DNA from: Nocardia sienata NBRC 100364 | Lineage (GTDB): Bacteria; Actinomycetota; Actinomycetes; Mycobacteriales; Mycobacteriaceae | Direction of reading: 5' to 3' | DNA length: 64,000 bases | Assembly (NCBI RefSeq): GCF_001613205.1 | Contig: NZ_BDBX01000027.1 | Location: 1 to 64,000, forward strand | Shown here: positions 1-9,466 of the stretch, one piece after another | How positions within the stretch are numbered: the stretch's first letter is position 1 | Layout: each line of letters starts with the position of its first letter | Notes under the pieces: model-generated | Told to the model about the DNA's origin: nothing | Database searches by the model: none | Seen by the model: the letters and a program-made list of their open reading frames with translations, nothing else | Made by a program: the position numbers and the translations under genes

Positions 1-18
1 CGCCGCCGATAAACACAG

Positions 19-1095
19 CTACTCGGCCATTCGGGCGGCGCGGTCGGCGGTGGCCAGGGCGTCCAGGAGGGCGTCCATTTCGCCGTTGAGGACCGCGTCC
101 AGGTTGTGGGCCTTGTAGCCGATGCGGTGGTCGGCGATGCGGTTCTCCGGGAAGTTGTAGGTGCGGATGCGTTCGGAGCGGTCGACCGTGCGGATCTGCC
201 CGGCGCGGCCCTCCGCGGCTTCCTGTTCGGCCTGCTCTTCGGCCAGGGCCTGCAGGCGCGCGGCCAGGACCTGCATGGCCCGGGCTTTGTTCTGTAGCTG
301 CGAACGTTCGTTCTGGCAGGTGACGACGATTCCGGAGGGCAGGTGGGTGATGCGGACCGCCGAGTCGGTGGTGTTGACGCCCTGGCCCCCCTTGCCGGAG
401 GAGCGGTAGACGTCGATACGCAGATCGCTCTCGTCGATCTGTACCTCTTCGACTTCGTCGGGTTCGGGATAGATGAGGACACCGGCGGCCGAGGTGTGGA
501 CTCGACCCTGCGATTCGGTGACCGGCACCCGCTGCACGCGGTGCACACCGCCTTCGAACTTGAAGCGCGACCACACCCCGTCGCGGGCGGCGTCGCGGCT
601 CTTGATGGACAGTGTCGCCTCTTTGTAGCCGCCGAGGTCGGAGACGGCGGCGTCGAGGATCTCGACCTTCCAGCCGCGGCGTTCGGCGTAGCGGACGTAC
701 ATGCGGGCCAGGTCGGCGGCGAACAGCGCCGACTCTTCGCCGCCTTCACCGGATTTCACTTCCAGCACCACATCGTCACCGTCGTGCGGGTCGCGGGGGG
801 CGAGTAGATCAGCGAGTTGTTTCTCGAGTTCTTCGAGCTGTTCTTCGAGGCCGGGGACCTCGGCGGCGAATGCCGAATCGTCGGCGGCCAGTTCCCGGGC
901 GGCTTCGAGGTCGTCGCGGGTGGCGGAGAGTTTCTTGTAGGTGGTCATCACCGGTGCCAGTTCGGCGAACCGCTTCCCGACCCGTCGCGCGGCGTCCGGG
1001 TCGTTGTGCAGGGCCGGGTCTGCCAGCTGGGTTTCCAGTCCGGCGTATTCGGCCAGCACATCGTCGATCGCGGACGGTGCGGTTTTCTCGGCCAT
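19..1095 (-). CDS. prfA: Peptide chain release factor 1
   Basis: Class I release factor that reads UAA/UAG in the ribosomal A site and triggers hydrolysis of the peptidyl-tRNA ester. The 358-aa length is normal. The GGQ tripeptide sits at about residues 236-238, in [14 protein letters not shown]. The codon-recognition tripeptide is P-V-T at about 191-193, the P-x-T form of RF1, not the S-P-F of RF2. The N-terminal ~100 residues are charged and helical, as in the family. The ATG is preceded by AGGAG about 9 nt upstream. It lies after rpmE, separated by a hairpin terminator, in the Mycobacterium-like order rho-rpmE-prfA. The usual partner prmC/hemK would lie left of the window. Confidence 0.98.
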   Translation of the reverse strand: MAEKTAPSAIDDVLAEYAGLETQLADPALHNDPDAARRVGKRFAELAPVMTTYKKLSATRDDLEAARELAADDSAFAAEVPGLEEQLEELEKQLADLLAPRDPHDGDDVVLEVKSGEGGEESALFAADLARMYVRYAERRGWKVEILDAAVSDLGGYKEATLSIKSRDAARDGVWSRFKFEGGVHRVQRVPVTESQGRVHTSAAGVLIYPEPDEVEEVQIDESDLRIDVYRSSGKGGQGVNTTDSAVRITHLPSGIVVTCQNERSQLQNKARAMQVLAARLQALAEEQAEQEAAEGRAGQIRTVDRSERIRTYNFPENRIADHRIGYKAHNLDAVLNGEMDALLDALATADRAARMAE

Positions 1096-1144
1096 GAACG
1101 TGGCTCCTACTCGAAAGGACGACGCGGGGAGGGGTGGGCAGAAA

Positions 1145-1186
1145 ACACCAACGCCCGGCCTGCGACTGGGCAGGACCGGGCGTTGG
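1145..1186 (-). terminator. Intrinsic terminator after rpmE
   Basis: A perfect 11-bp inverted repeat (CCAACGCCCGG at 1148-1158, CCGGGCGTTGG at 1176-1186) with a 17-nt loop is followed on the minus strand by GGTGTTTTC, a short T tract. It starts 8 nt beyond the rpmE stop, so it should end the rpmE transcript and separate it from prfA. Confidence 0.75.
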
Positions 1187-1194
1187 CGAGAAAG

Positions 1195-1425
1195 CTACTT
1201 GGCGTCGGCTTCCTTCTTGGCACGCTTGCCGTAGCGGGCCTCGAAGCGGGCCACGCGACCACCGGTGTCCAGGATCTTCTGCTTGCCGGTGTAGAACGGG
1301 TGGCACTGCGAGCAGACCTCGACGGTGATGTGTCCCGATTCCTTGGTGGAGCGGGTCTGGAAGGTATTACCGCAACCGCAGACCACCGTGGTGTCGACGT
1401 AGGTCGGGTGAATTCCTGCCTTCAT
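1195..1425 (-). CDS. rpmE: 50S ribosomal protein L31 (zinc-binding type)
   Basis: Small protein of the large ribosomal subunit, 76 aa. It is the zinc-ribbon (C+) form: Cys at about 16, 18, 38 and 41 (CGC near the start and CSQC in the middle), followed by the typical HPFYTGKQ segment and a basic tail. The open frame extends much further upstream, but the ATG at 1425 begins the canonical MKAGIHP N-terminus and has AGAGGAC just upstream. In actinobacteria C+ L31 often has a Zur-controlled C- paralogue; none is visible here. It sits between rho and prfA. Confidence 0.97.
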   Translation of the reverse strand: MKAGIHPTYVDTTVVCGCGNTFQTRSTKESGHITVEVCSQCHPFYTGKQKILDTGGRVARFEARYGKRAKKEADAK

Positions 1426-1860
1426 GGGTGTCCTCTCGATATTGGTCGCCGGGTCGCTCGGGCGTCTGCGCCGAACGTGAACCGGAACCGACTTCAGGCG
1501 GGATTGCCTGCGCGAATCGCAGACGCACGGCGGCCAAGTATGCCAGAGCCACCGATGCCTGCTGCAACGCCCCCACCCCGGGATTTGTTCCGCGCGCCCT
1601 CGTTGCTCGTGTATCCGAGCCTTGCCCGGATTCGGCCCGAGACGGTCGCCGGAACGTCGATGATCCGGCAACGCGCCGGACCGGGTGCCGCTCGCATACT
1701 CCACGGGACGCTCGGGACGTCCGGCACCTGCGCGCCGTCGCATCCACGACCGGGCGGCCTGGGAGCTGTCACGGCGGCCCGGCCTCTTCAATTGCTGCGT
1801 GTGCCGGGACAGGCTTGCCGGGAAACGAACAACCGTCGCGGCCTCACCCGAGAAACGACC

Positions 1861-1893
1861 AGCGGGTCGACCTTCTCGGAAGGTCGACCCGCT
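1861..1893 (-). terminator. 15-bp hairpin, probable rho terminator
   Basis: Perfect 15-bp stem (AGCGGGTCGACCTTC at 1861-1875, its complement at 1879-1893) with a 3-nt loop. On the minus strand it is followed by GGTCGTTTCT. It lies about 155 nt downstream of the rho stop codon. The position and the weak T tract fit an intrinsic terminator for rho, but it may also be part of a larger repeat together with the palindrome at 1934-2000. Confidence 0.55.
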
Positions 1894-1933
1894 CGGTGCC
1901 GAGTTCAGCGAGGCCCCCGAAGGGTCGCGGCCC

Positions 1934-2000
1934 GTCTCGCCGTTCAGGCCTCGAAGCGCATGCGGCGAAGCCGCGAGTCTCGAGGCCTGAACGGCGAGAC
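1934..2000. repeat. 21-bp perfect inverted repeat with nested hairpin
   Basis: Perfect 21-bp arms at 1934-1954 and 1980-2000 (outer bases GTCTCGCCGTTC, inner GGCCTCGA) enclose a 25-nt loop. The loop itself carries GCGGC-GAA-GCCGC at 1962-1974. It lies 49 nt past the rho stop codon. Arms this long and perfect exceed an ordinary terminator and suggest a mobile intergenic palindromic repeat or a processed 3' UTR structure. Confidence 0.6.
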
Positions 2001-2048
2001 CGAGGGGGCCTCGACCCCGCGGCACCGCAGGCGCCGCCATGAACACAG

Positions 2049-4127
2049 CTATTCGTCCAGCGCACCCGGTGCTGTCTTGGAGACCTGCATCAGGAACTCG
2101 AGGTTGTTCTTGCTCTTGCGCAGGCGGTCGATCAGCAGGTCGATGGCCTGGTGGGAGTCCAGACCCGACAGGACGCGACGCAGCTTGTGCAGGACCGCCG
2201 CCTCGTCCGGGTTGAGCAGCAGCTCGTCCTTACGGGTGCCGGACGGGTTGACGTCCACCGCGGGGAACACGCGCCGCTCGGCGATCTTGCGGTCCAGTTT
2301 GAGCTCGGCGTTACCGGTGCCCTTGAACTCCTCGAAGATCACCGTGTCACCGGTCGAACCGGTTTCCACCATCGCGGTGGCGATGATGGTGAGCGATCCA
2401 CCGTTCTCGATATTGCGCGCCGCGCCGAGGAAGCGCTTGGGCGGGTACAGCGCGGTGGAGTCGACACCACCGGACAGGATGCGCCCGGAGGCTGGCGAGG
2501 AGTTGTTGTACGCGCGGCCCAGACGGGTGATCGAGTCGAGCAGCACCACGACGTCCTTGCCCATCTCGACCAAGCGCTTGGCCCGCTCGATGGCCAGTTC
2601 GGCGACCGAGGTGTGGTCGGACGGCGGCCGGTCGAAGGTCGAGGCGATGACCTCGCCCTTCACCGAACGCTGCATATCGGTGACTTCTTCGGGACGTTCG
2701 TCGACCAGCACCACCATGAGGTAGCACTCGGGGTTGTTGATCGCGATCGCGTTGGCGATGTCCTGCATGATCGTGGTCTTACCGGCCTTCGGCGGGGACA
2801 CGATCAGCGCACGCTGGCCCTTACCGATCGGCATGATCAGGTCGATCACCCGGGTGGTCAGCTTGTTCTGCTGGGTTTCCAGGCGCAGCCGCTGGTTCGG
2901 GTACAGCGGGGTCAGTTTGTTGAAATCGGGGCGGCGCTTGGCCGAATCGATTTCGGCGCCGTTGACGGTGTCCAGCCGCACCAGCGGATCGAACTTCTGC
3001 CGCTGGTTGCTCTGTTCCCCGTCGCGCGGCGCGCGGACCGCACCGGTGATCGCGTCACCGCGGCGCAGGCCGTTCTTGCGGACCAGGTTCATCGAGACGT
3101 AGACGTCGTTCGGTCCGGCCAGGTAGCCGGAGGTACGCACAAACGCGTAGTTGTCCAGCACGTCGAGGATGCCCGCGACCGGCTGGAGCACGTCGTCCTC
3201 GCGGATCTCGGGCTCGCGCGCTTCACCGCCGCCACCGTCGCGGTCGCGACCCCGGCGACGCTCACGGAACCGGCGGCCACGGCGGCCACGGCCGCCTTCC
3301 TCGTCGTCGCCACCTCGATCGCCGCCGCCCCGGTTGCCGGAGCCGCGCTGATCGCCACCCTGGCCCTGCTGGCCCTGGTTGCGGTCGCGACGGCGTTCGC
3401 CCTGCTCGCCGTCCTTACCGTCTTTGCCGTCCTGCTTGGCGCCCTCGTGCTTCGTGCCGTCCTGCTGCTTGGCATCCTCACCGGCGGGCTCGCCGTTCTT
3501 GGGCTGCTGGTCGCGGCCACGACGCTGGCGGCCGCGGCCACGCTGGCCGGCATCACGGCCCGTATCCTCGGCGCCCTCGGCCGGCTTGTTGTCGGCTCTG
3601 CCTTCGGTCCGGGCGCCGGACTCGGTATCCGCGGCGGTGCCGGCGGTGCCGTTGGCGGTCGCCGAGCCGTTGGTGGCGGCCTGCTCGGGCTTGCCCTTGT
3701 CCGCGGCCGCGGAATCCTTCTTCGCCACGGTATCGGCGGCGGGCGCTTCGACCGCCGGAGCCGACGCGGCGGCGGGCGCGGCCTCGACGGCAGGCGCCGC
3801 GGTCCCGGCCTCGGCAGGCTGGTCTGCGGTTTTACGTTCTTTGGCAGCCTTCGCGCGGGTGCTGCGCTCCGCGGCGGCGGGTCTGCCGGCCTGGTTTTCC
3901 TTGATGGCGGCGATGAGATCACCCTTGCGCATACCGGAGGTGCCTCGAATTCCGAGTTCCCCTGCCAGTGCGCGCAACTGCGGCAACAACATTCCAGTCA
4001 GCCCCGATCCGATGTCGGTGTTCTCGCTCATCTTCGAAGAAATCTGTCCGGAGTCACTTTCGCGGTTGCCCGAGGGTTCGGAGTCGGATACCACCCCGGG
4101 TGTCGCGAGCAGGTCCGTATCTGTCAC
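2049..4127 (-). CDS. rho: Transcription termination factor Rho
   Basis: Hexameric RNA-dependent ATPase that terminates transcription. About 692 aa, far longer than E. coli Rho (about 419). A Rho-N SAP-like domain ([19 protein letters not shown]...) comes first, then a roughly 240-residue insert rich in Ala, Gly, Arg, Asp, Glu and Gln as in other actinobacteria. The S1-like RNA-binding domain and the RecA-type motor follow (Walker A PPKAGKTT at roughly 440; [13 protein letters not shown]). The frame stays open to 4253, but a GTG at 4127 with AAGGA about 7 nt upstream is preferred; residues before it look like leader sequence. It lies downstream of thrB on the same strand. Confidence 0.96.
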   Translation of the reverse strand: MTDTDLLATPGVVSDSEPSGNRESDSGQISSKMSENTDIGSGLTGMLLPQLRALAGELGIRGTSGMRKGDLIAAIKENQAGRPAAAERSTRAKAAKERKTADQPAEAGTAAPAVEAAPAAASAPAVEAPAADTVAKKDSAAADKGKPEQAATNGSATANGTAGTAADTESGARTEGRADNKPAEGAEDTGRDAGQRGRGRQRRGRDQQPKNGEPAGEDAKQQDGTKHEGAKQDGKDGKDGEQGERRRDRNQGQQGQGGDQRGSGNRGGGDRGGDDEEGGRGRRGRRFRERRRGRDRDGGGGEAREPEIREDDVLQPVAGILDVLDNYAFVRTSGYLAGPNDVYVSMNLVRKNGLRRGDAITGAVRAPRDGEQSNQRQKFDPLVRLDTVNGAEIDSAKRRPDFNKLTPLYPNQRLRLETQQNKLTTRVIDLIMPIGKGQRALIVSPPKAGKTTIMQDIANAIAINNPECYLMVVLVDERPEEVTDMQRSVKGEVIASTFDRPPSDHTSVAELAIERAKRLVEMGKDVVVLLDSITRLGRAYNNSSPASGRILSGGVDSTALYPPKRFLGAARNIENGGSLTIIATAMVETGSTGDTVIFEEFKGTGNAELKLDRKIAERRVFPAVDVNPSGTRKDELLLNPDEAAVLHKLRRVLSGLDSHQAIDLLIDRLRKSKNNLEFLMQVSKTAPGALDE

Positions 4128-4439
4128 GGAGATCCTTTCCTTCCCTCGATGGCCGTGTGCTGTGTCGAGGGTTCGTTCCGTAGCCCGATCTCGCTGCCGG
4201 ACTCGGATTTGTAGCCGTATCGCCTGCCCCTCCGGGACCGGGTGCTTCGCCACCGCTGGAAAAGGTGGAAGAGATCATTCCAGTTGAGCGGCTGCGCGGC
4301 ACCCCCATGGCATGAGGGCTCGAGCCTGGAGCCTGCTGGAGCGATTGCCCTGATGAAGCACCGGCGTCTGATGCGCGCGATGTACGGACTTGCCCAGGAT
4401 AGCGGGCAAGTACGAGGGTCGGCAAGGCGGACGCGCCCG
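4128..4439. other. rho leader / thrB-rho intergenic region
   Basis: 312 nt with no gene. On the minus strand there is a possible -10 (TACAAA) about 80 nt before the rho start. A short inverted repeat (CTGGAA at 4256-4261, TTCCAG at 4278-4283) lies further upstream. An autoregulated rho leader would fit here, but nothing in the sequence proves it. Confidence 0.5.
4388..4411 (-). terminator. Hairpin after thrB
   Basis: Perfect 8-bp stem ACTTGCCC (4388-4395) / GGGCAAGT (4404-4411) with an 8-nt loop, starting 28 nt past the thrB stop. It lacks a T tract, as many actinobacterial terminators do. Confidence 0.4.
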
Positions 4440-5411
4440 TCAGCCGATCTGCACGCCCTCCGCGATGCCCGGTTCGATCACCCGGAGCCCGTCCGCGGCC
4501 GCCGACAGCCGTAGCTCTTCGGGGAAAGGACAGGTCAGAAGGGCGAGCACGGTGGGCCCGGCGCCCGAGACCATGGCCGCGATGCCGGCATCACGCAGCC
4601 GCTGGATCCACGCGGTGGTCAGCGGTAGCGCGGGGGCGCGCTGGGTCTGGTGCAACCGATCCGCGGTGGCCGGGAGCAGCAGATCCGGGCGCTGGGTCAG
4701 CGCGACGACCGCCAGCGCGGCCCGGCTCACGTTGAACGCCGCGTCCCGGTGCGGTACCTGTTCGGGCAGCAACCCGCGGGTCTGCGCGGTGGAGGAGCGC
4801 TCGTCGGGAACCAGGACGACCGGATGTACCGTGGGATGCGCGTCGAGGCGGACCGCCCGGTAGAGGCGTTGCGGCGCGCCGATATCGGTATCCGGGCCGG
4901 GGCCCGTCTCGGTCCAGGACACGACGATTCCACCGAGCACACTGGCGGCGGCGTTATCGGGGTGGCCTTCGAATTCCGAGGCGAGCTGCACCAATTGATC
5001 GGTATCCACCGCCAGAGACGAATCGAATCGCGCGGCCAGCGCCCGCCCGGCGGCCAGCCCGCCGACCACAGCCGAGGCGGAGGAACCCAGTCCGCGGGAA
5101 TGCGGAATCGCGTTCCGGCACAGCACGTCCAGGCCGTCGGCCCAGATACCGGCCGATTCCAGCCCGCGTTCGATCGCCCGTACCACCAGATGGTTTGGCC
5201 CCCAGGCCACCTCGTCGGCGCCTTCGCCCTCCATCCGGATGTTCAGGCCGGAATCGGTACTGCGCACCTCGATCTCGTCGTAGATCCCCAGGGCCATCCC
5301 CAGCGAATCGAAACCGGGACCCAGATTCGCGGTGGATGCCGGCACCCGGACCGAGACCGTGATACCGGCCGGCAGGGTCGGAGCCACAAGCCGGCTTTCG
5401 CGCGTATCCAC
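4440..5411 (-). CDS. thrB: Homoserine kinase
   Basis: Phosphorylates L-homoserine to O-phosphohomoserine, the step before threonine synthase. The 323-aa GHMP kinase shows [21 protein letters not shown] near the N-terminus, the ATP-binding loop [16 protein letters not shown] at about 105-120, and a C-terminal GAGPTVLAL motif. It starts with GTG at 5411, two bases after the thrC stop codon, so translation is probably coupled. It is the last gene of the hom-thrC-thrB set, as in Mycobacterium. Confidence 0.97.
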   Translation of the reverse strand: MDTRESRLVAPTLPAGITVSVRVPASTANLGPGFDSLGMALGIYDEIEVRSTDSGLNIRMEGEGADEVAWGPNHLVVRAIERGLESAGIWADGLDVLCRNAIPHSRGLGSSASAVVGGLAAGRALAARFDSSLAVDTDQLVQLASEFEGHPDNAAASVLGGIVVSWTETGPGPDTDIGAPQRLYRAVRLDAHPTVHPVVLVPDERSSTAQTRGLLPEQVPHRDAAFNVSRAALAVVALTQRPDLLLPATADRLHQTQRAPALPLTTAWIQRLRDAGIAAMVSGAGPTVLALLTCPFPEELRLSAAADGLRVIEPGIAEGVQIG

Positions 5412-5413
5412 CG

Positions 5414-6610
5414 TCAGGCCAGTTCGAGTCGTGCGGCCACGGCGACCGGGTCGACCTGGATGGCCTGTACCTCGGGCATGCCGAGCAGGGCGGTATCGGG
5501 GTCCTTGAGCCCGTTTCCGGTGACCGTGCAGACCACCGTCTGTCCGGGCTCCAGCCAGCCCTCGGCGTGGGCGGCCAGCACACCGGCGACGCTCGCCGCC
5601 GACGCGGGCTCCACGAAAACACCCTCTTCGGCAGCGACCAGACGGTACGCGTGCAGGATCTCCTCGTCGGTGGCCGCGCGGAACGCGCCGCCGGATTCCT
5701 CCTTGGCCGCCACGGCGCCGTTCCAGGAGGCGGGCGCGCCGATCCGAATGGCGGTCGCGATGGTTTCCGGGTGGCTGACCGGGGCGCCGTTGACCAGCGG
5801 GGCCGCCCCGGCCGCCTGGACGCCCAGCATGCGGGGCAGCGTTTCGGTCACGCCGTCGGCCCGGTATTCGCGGTAACCCCGCCAGTAGGCGGTGATGTTG
5901 CCGGCGTTGCCCACCGGCAGCGCGTGTACATCGGGGGCCCGGCCGAGCACATCGCAGATTTCGAAGGAGGCGGTTTTCTGCCCCTCGATCCGCGCCGGGT
6001 TCACCGAGTTCACCAGGCCGATGGACGGGAAGTCCGAGGTGACCTTGCGGGCCAGTTCCAGGCAGTCGTCGAAATTGCCCTCGACCTGGATGACCTTCGC
6101 GCCGAGCATCACGGCCTGGGCCAGTTTGCCCATGGCGATCTTGCCCTGCGGGATGAGCACCGCGCAGGTCATCCCCGCGCGGGTGGCGTAGGCGGCGGCC
6201 GAAGCCGAGGTGTTACCGGTGGAGGCGCACAAGACCGCCTGCTGACCGCGGTATTTGGCATCGGTCATGGCCATGGTCATCCCGCGGTCCTTGAACGAAC
6301 CCGTCGGATTGGCGCCCTCGACCTTCAAGTACACCTCGCAGCCCGTGAGCTGCGACAGACGCGGCGCGGGGACCAGCGGGGTCCCGCCTTCGAAGAGGGT
6401 GACCGGTTCCCAGTCGGCCGCGCCCGCGAGCCGGTCGCGGTAGGCAGCGATGAGCCCGGGCCAGCGGGAGTGCACTCCGGCCTGCGGTGCGACGCCGACG
6501 GTGGGCCCACCTGTCGCACCGCCCCTGACGGAATCGCTGCGCGATGCTGTTGGCCCACCCGTCGCCCCACCGCCGCCCCTGACGGAATCGCTGCGCGATG
6601 CTGTTGTCAT
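5414..6610 (-). CDS. thrC: Threonine synthase
   Basis: PLP enzyme converting O-phosphohomoserine to threonine. 398 aa. The PLP lysine lies in [28 protein letters not shown] and [14 protein letters not shown] bind the cofactor phosphate. The ATG at 6610 overlaps the hom stop (ATGA), which argues for this start. The first ~37 residues are an unusual Gly/Ser/Arg extension built from two copies of [11 protein letters not shown]...ATGGPT; the conserved fold begins near [13 protein letters not shown]. The extension is encoded by a 54-bp tandem DNA duplication, listed separately. Confidence 0.97.
   Translation of the reverse strand: MTTASRSDSVRGGGGATGGPTASRSDSVRGGATGGPTVGVAPQAGVHSRWPGLIAAYRDRLAGAADWEPVTLFEGGTPLVPAPRLSQLTGCEVYLKVEGANPTGSFKDRGMTMAMTDAKYRGQQAVLCASTGNTSASAAAYATRAGMTCAVLIPQGKIAMGKLAQAVMLGAKVIQVEGNFDDCLELARKVTSDFPSIGLVNSVNPARIEGQKTASFEICDVLGRAPDVHALPVGNAGNITAYWRGYREYRADGVTETLPRMLGVQAAGAAPLVNGAPVSHPETIATAIRIGAPASWNGAVAAKEESGGAFRAATDEEILHAYRLVAAEEGVFVEPASAASVAGVLAAHAEGWLEPGQTVVCTVTGNGLKDPDTALLGMPEVQAIQVDPVAVAARLELA
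6521..6606. repeat. REP-like direct repeat inside the 5' end of thrC
   Basis: An identical 32-nt segment occurs at 6521-6552 and 6575-6606, offset 54 bp. Each copy contains the small palindrome ATCGC-TGC-GCGAT (6533-6545 and 6587-6599). The repeat is in frame and encodes the duplicated [10 protein letters not shown] stretch of ThrC. Its hairpin core resembles a repetitive extragenic palindrome captured by a coding sequence. Confidence 0.75.
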
Positions 6611-7992
6611 TCCTCGGTGCCTTCCAATCTCAGAACGCTGGTGACAGATGTGACGGATTCCATATCCGACAGCGCGGCGACGGTCTCCGACAGAGCCGCC
6701 TCGGTCGCGAGGTGGGTCACGACCACCAGTCGCGCCTTGTCGTCGTGACCCTCCTGCCGGACAGTCGAAATACTCACTCCGTGGTGGGAGAATTCGCCCG
6801 CCACCCGCGCCAGTACGCCGGGACGGTCTTCGACCTTCAGATTCACGTGATAGCGCGTCGGGGTGTCGCCGATCGGCGCGATCGGAAGCTCAGCATAGAC
6901 CGATTCGCCGGGCGCCCGGCCACCGAAAAATTTATTGCGGGCGGCCATGACCAGGTCACCGAGGACAGCCGAGGCAGTCGGCGCCCCACCGGCGCCCTGC
7001 CCGTAGAACATGAGCCGCCCGGCGTTCTCGGCCTCCACGACCACCGCGTTGAACGCTCCGGTCACCGCGGCCAGCGGATGTTTGCGCGGGATGAGCGCCG
7101 GATAGACGCGCACCGACACCCGGTCCTTGCCGCCCTCGGCCGGGGTGGGTTCGCCCGCGCCCGCCGGGACCCGCTCGCAGATGGCCAGCAGTTTGACGGT
7201 GCAGTCCAGCGCGGACGCGGTTTCCAGGTCCTCGGCGGTGATCGTGGCGATGCCCTGCCGGTAGACGTCGGCTGCCGTCACCCGGGTGTGGAAGGCCAGC
7301 GAGGCCAGGATCGCCGCTTTCGCGGCAGCGTCGTAGCCCTCGACGTCGGCGGTTGGGTCGGCTTCGGCGTAGCCGAGGCGGGTCGCTTCGGCGAGGGTCT
7401 CACCGTAGTCGGCACCCGTCTCGTCCATCGCCGAGAGGATGAAGTTGGTGGTGCCGTTCACGATGCCGACCACCCGGTTCACCCGGTCGCCGGACAGCGA
7501 CTGGATGAGCGGCCGCACCACCGGGATGGCACCGGCCACCGCGGCCTCGAAGTACAGGTCGGCGCGGCTGCGTTCCGCGGCGGCGGCCAGTTCGCCGGTG
7601 TAATCGGCCAGCAGCGCCTTGTTGGCGGTGACCACGGACTTCCCGGCGTTGAGCGCGGCCAGGATGAGTTTGCGGGCCGGATCGATACCACCGATCACCT
7701 CGACCACCAGGTCGACGTCGGGCCGGGCGACCAGCGCTTCGGCATCGGTGGTGACCAGTTCGGCGGGCAGTCCGCGGTCGCGGTCGAGGCTGCGCACCGC
7801 GACTCCACGCAGGGTCAGCGGCGCGCCGACCCGGGACTGTAGATCGTCGGCGTGCTCACGCAGGATCCGCACGACCTCGCTACCCACATTGCCCATCCCC
7901 AGTACCGCGATACCGATCGGGCGGTCCGGCCCCCATCGACCCGGTACCACCTCGGCCCCCTCTGGCATGCTCGCCCCTTTCGTCGCGTCCAT
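6607..7992 (-). CDS. hom: Homoserine dehydrogenase
   Basis: NAD(P)H-dependent reduction of aspartate semialdehyde to homoserine. 461 aa: Rossmann motif [13 protein letters not shown] near the N-terminus, central catalytic region ([32 protein letters not shown]), and a C-terminal ACT domain ([21 protein letters not shown]) that normally gives threonine feedback control. The ATG at 7992 follows GGAGG with 5-nt spacing and directly abuts the lysA stop; an alternative ATG lies at 7968. It is followed by thrC with an ATGA overlap. Confidence 0.97.
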   Translation of the reverse strand: MDATKGASMPEGAEVVPGRWGPDRPIGIAVLGMGNVGSEVVRILREHADDLQSRVGAPLTLRGVAVRSLDRDRGLPAELVTTDAEALVARPDVDLVVEVIGGIDPARKLILAALNAGKSVVTANKALLADYTGELAAAAERSRADLYFEAAVAGAIPVVRPLIQSLSGDRVNRVVGIVNGTTNFILSAMDETGADYGETLAEATRLGYAEADPTADVEGYDAAAKAAILASLAFHTRVTAADVYRQGIATITAEDLETASALDCTVKLLAICERVPAGAGEPTPAEGGKDRVSVRVYPALIPRKHPLAAVTGAFNAVVVEAENAGRLMFYGQGAGGAPTASAVLGDLVMAARNKFFGGRAPGESVYAELPIAPIGDTPTRYHVNLKVEDRPGVLARVAGEFSHHGVSISTVRQEGHDDKARLVVVTHLATEAALSETVAALSDMESVTSVTSVLRLEGTEE

Positions 7993-9408
7993 TCAGACCT
8001 CCAGACCGAGCAGGTCCTCGACCGTTTCCCGGCGCAGGATCAACCGGGCCGTGCCGTCGCTCACGGCGACGACGGCGGGACGGGTCAGCATGTTGTACCG
8101 GCTCGACATGGAATAGCAGTAGGCACCGGTGCCGGCCACCGCGATGAGGTCCCCCGGGCCCGCATCGGCCGGTATCCAGGTGTCACGGATGATGATATCC
8201 CCGCTCTCACAGTGTTTTCCGACAACGCGGGCGACGACCGGCGGAGCCTCGGAACCCCGGGACACCAGCTGGCAGTGGTAGTCGGCCTGGTAGAGCGCGG
8301 GCCGGATATTGTCGCTCATCCCGCCGTCCACGCTGACGTAGCGGCGGCGCAGGCCACCGTCGAGCGAGACGTCCTTGATGGTGCCGACTTCGTAGAGGGT
8401 CACGGTACCGGGGCCGGCGATGGCACGTCCCGGTTCCACAGCGATACGCGGGACAGGTAGCCCGGCGGCTTCGGCCTCGTGAGCGACCAGCGCGCCGAGT
8501 TTCTCGGCGAACATGTCCAGCGGCGGCGGATCGTCGGAGGGCAGGTAGGAGATACCCAGACCACCGCCCAGATCGAGCAGCGATATCTGCGAGGTGCGTT
8601 CGACGCCGAATTTGTCGACGGCGTCGCGCAACAGTCTCAGCATCCGGCGGGCGGCGATTTCGAAACCGTCGATTTCGAAGATCTGCGAGCCGATATGGCT
8701 GTGCAACCCGACCAACCGCAGATTATCGGCCTCGAACACCCGCGCCAGCGCTTCCATGGCGTCGCCGCCGGAAATGGAGAAACCGAATTTCTGGTCCTCG
8801 TGCGCGGTGGAGATGTATTCGTGGGTGTGCGCCTCCACACCGACGGTGACCCGGACCAGGACGTCCTGGACGACTCCGGCGGCACCGGCGACGGCTTCGA
8901 GCCGCTCGATCTCGATCAGCGAGTCGACCACCACATGACCCACACCCGCCGCCACCGCGGCCTCGAGTTCGGCCACCGATTTGTTGTTGCCGTGCAGGGC
9001 GATGCGCTCGGCCGGGAAGCCCGCGTGCAGCGCGACAGCGAGTTCACCGCCGGAACACACGTCCAGCGACAGACCTTCGTCGCGGATCCAGCGCGCGATC
9101 TCGCCACACAGAAAAGCCTTGGAGGCGTAGTGGACTCGCGAATTCGGCCCGAACGCGCGCACCATATCGCGGCAGCGGGACCGGAAATCGTCCTCGTCCA
9201 CCACGAACAGCGGCGTGCCGAACTTCTCGGCGAGTTCGGTGACCGGCACCCCCGCCAGCCGGACCACATCGTCGGCGCCGCGGGTGGCGTTGCGCGGCCA
9301 CACCTGCGCGGGCAGGTCGATCAGCTGCCGCGGATCGGCCGGGCGCTCCGGCAGATTCGGGGCGTGCGGGATCTCGGCATGCCGGGGCCCGGCGGGATGG
9401 ACACTCAT
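7993..9408 (-). CDS. lysA: Diaminopimelate decarboxylase
   Basis: Last step of lysine synthesis: meso-diaminopimelate to L-lysine plus CO2, PLP-dependent. About 471 aa, alanine-racemase-fold. PLP lysine in VHYASKAF, then [13 protein letters not shown] and [10 protein letters not shown] near the C-terminus, all typical of DapDC. The ATG at 9408 follows AGGAAGGAAGACCG; a GTG at 9427-9429 in the same frame has a weaker site. It sits between argS and hom with short gaps, suggesting cotranscription. Confidence 0.97.
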   Translation of the reverse strand: MSVHPAGPRHAEIPHAPNLPERPADPRQLIDLPAQVWPRNATRGADDVVRLAGVPVTELAEKFGTPLFVVDEDDFRSRCRDMVRAFGPNSRVHYASKAFLCGEIARWIRDEGLSLDVCSGGELAVALHAGFPAERIALHGNNKSVAELEAAVAAGVGHVVVDSLIEIERLEAVAGAAGVVQDVLVRVTVGVEAHTHEYISTAHEDQKFGFSISGGDAMEALARVFEADNLRLVGLHSHIGSQIFEIDGFEIAARRMLRLLRDAVDKFGVERTSQISLLDLGGGLGISYLPSDDPPPLDMFAEKLGALVAHEAEAAGLPVPRIAVEPGRAIAGPGTVTLYEVGTIKDVSLDGGLRRRYVSVDGGMSDNIRPALYQADYHCQLVSRGSEAPPVVARVVGKHCESGDIIIRDTWIPADAGPGDLIAVAGTGAYCYSMSSRYNMLTRPAVVAVSDGTARLILRRETVEDLLGLEV

Positions 9409-9466
9409 CGGTCTTCCTTCCTCGTCCACTGCCGGAACAGTCGGTCGATGCGATTACCGGGCGCGG

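Larger units (their letters stand above)
1426..2048. other. Gene-free interval between rho and rpmE with two large palindromes
   Basis: This 623-nt stretch holds no convincing gene; the frames that cross it are low-complexity Arg/Pro/Gly readings. It contains two large inverted repeats near the rho stop codon (listed separately) and must hold the rpmE promoter. A possible -10 on the minus strand is TATGCG near 1695, but this is weak. Confidence 0.7.

Noticed and set aside
1195-2046. A 283-codon version of L31
   Set aside because: Everything upstream of MKAGIHP is low-complexity, crosses the palindromes, and the SD lies before the internal ATG at 1425.
2151-4214. A 687-codon open frame antisense to rho
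   Set aside because: It follows from the GC-rich codon use of rho; its Leu/Ala/Gly/Arg composition is not protein-like, and rho itself is unmistakable.
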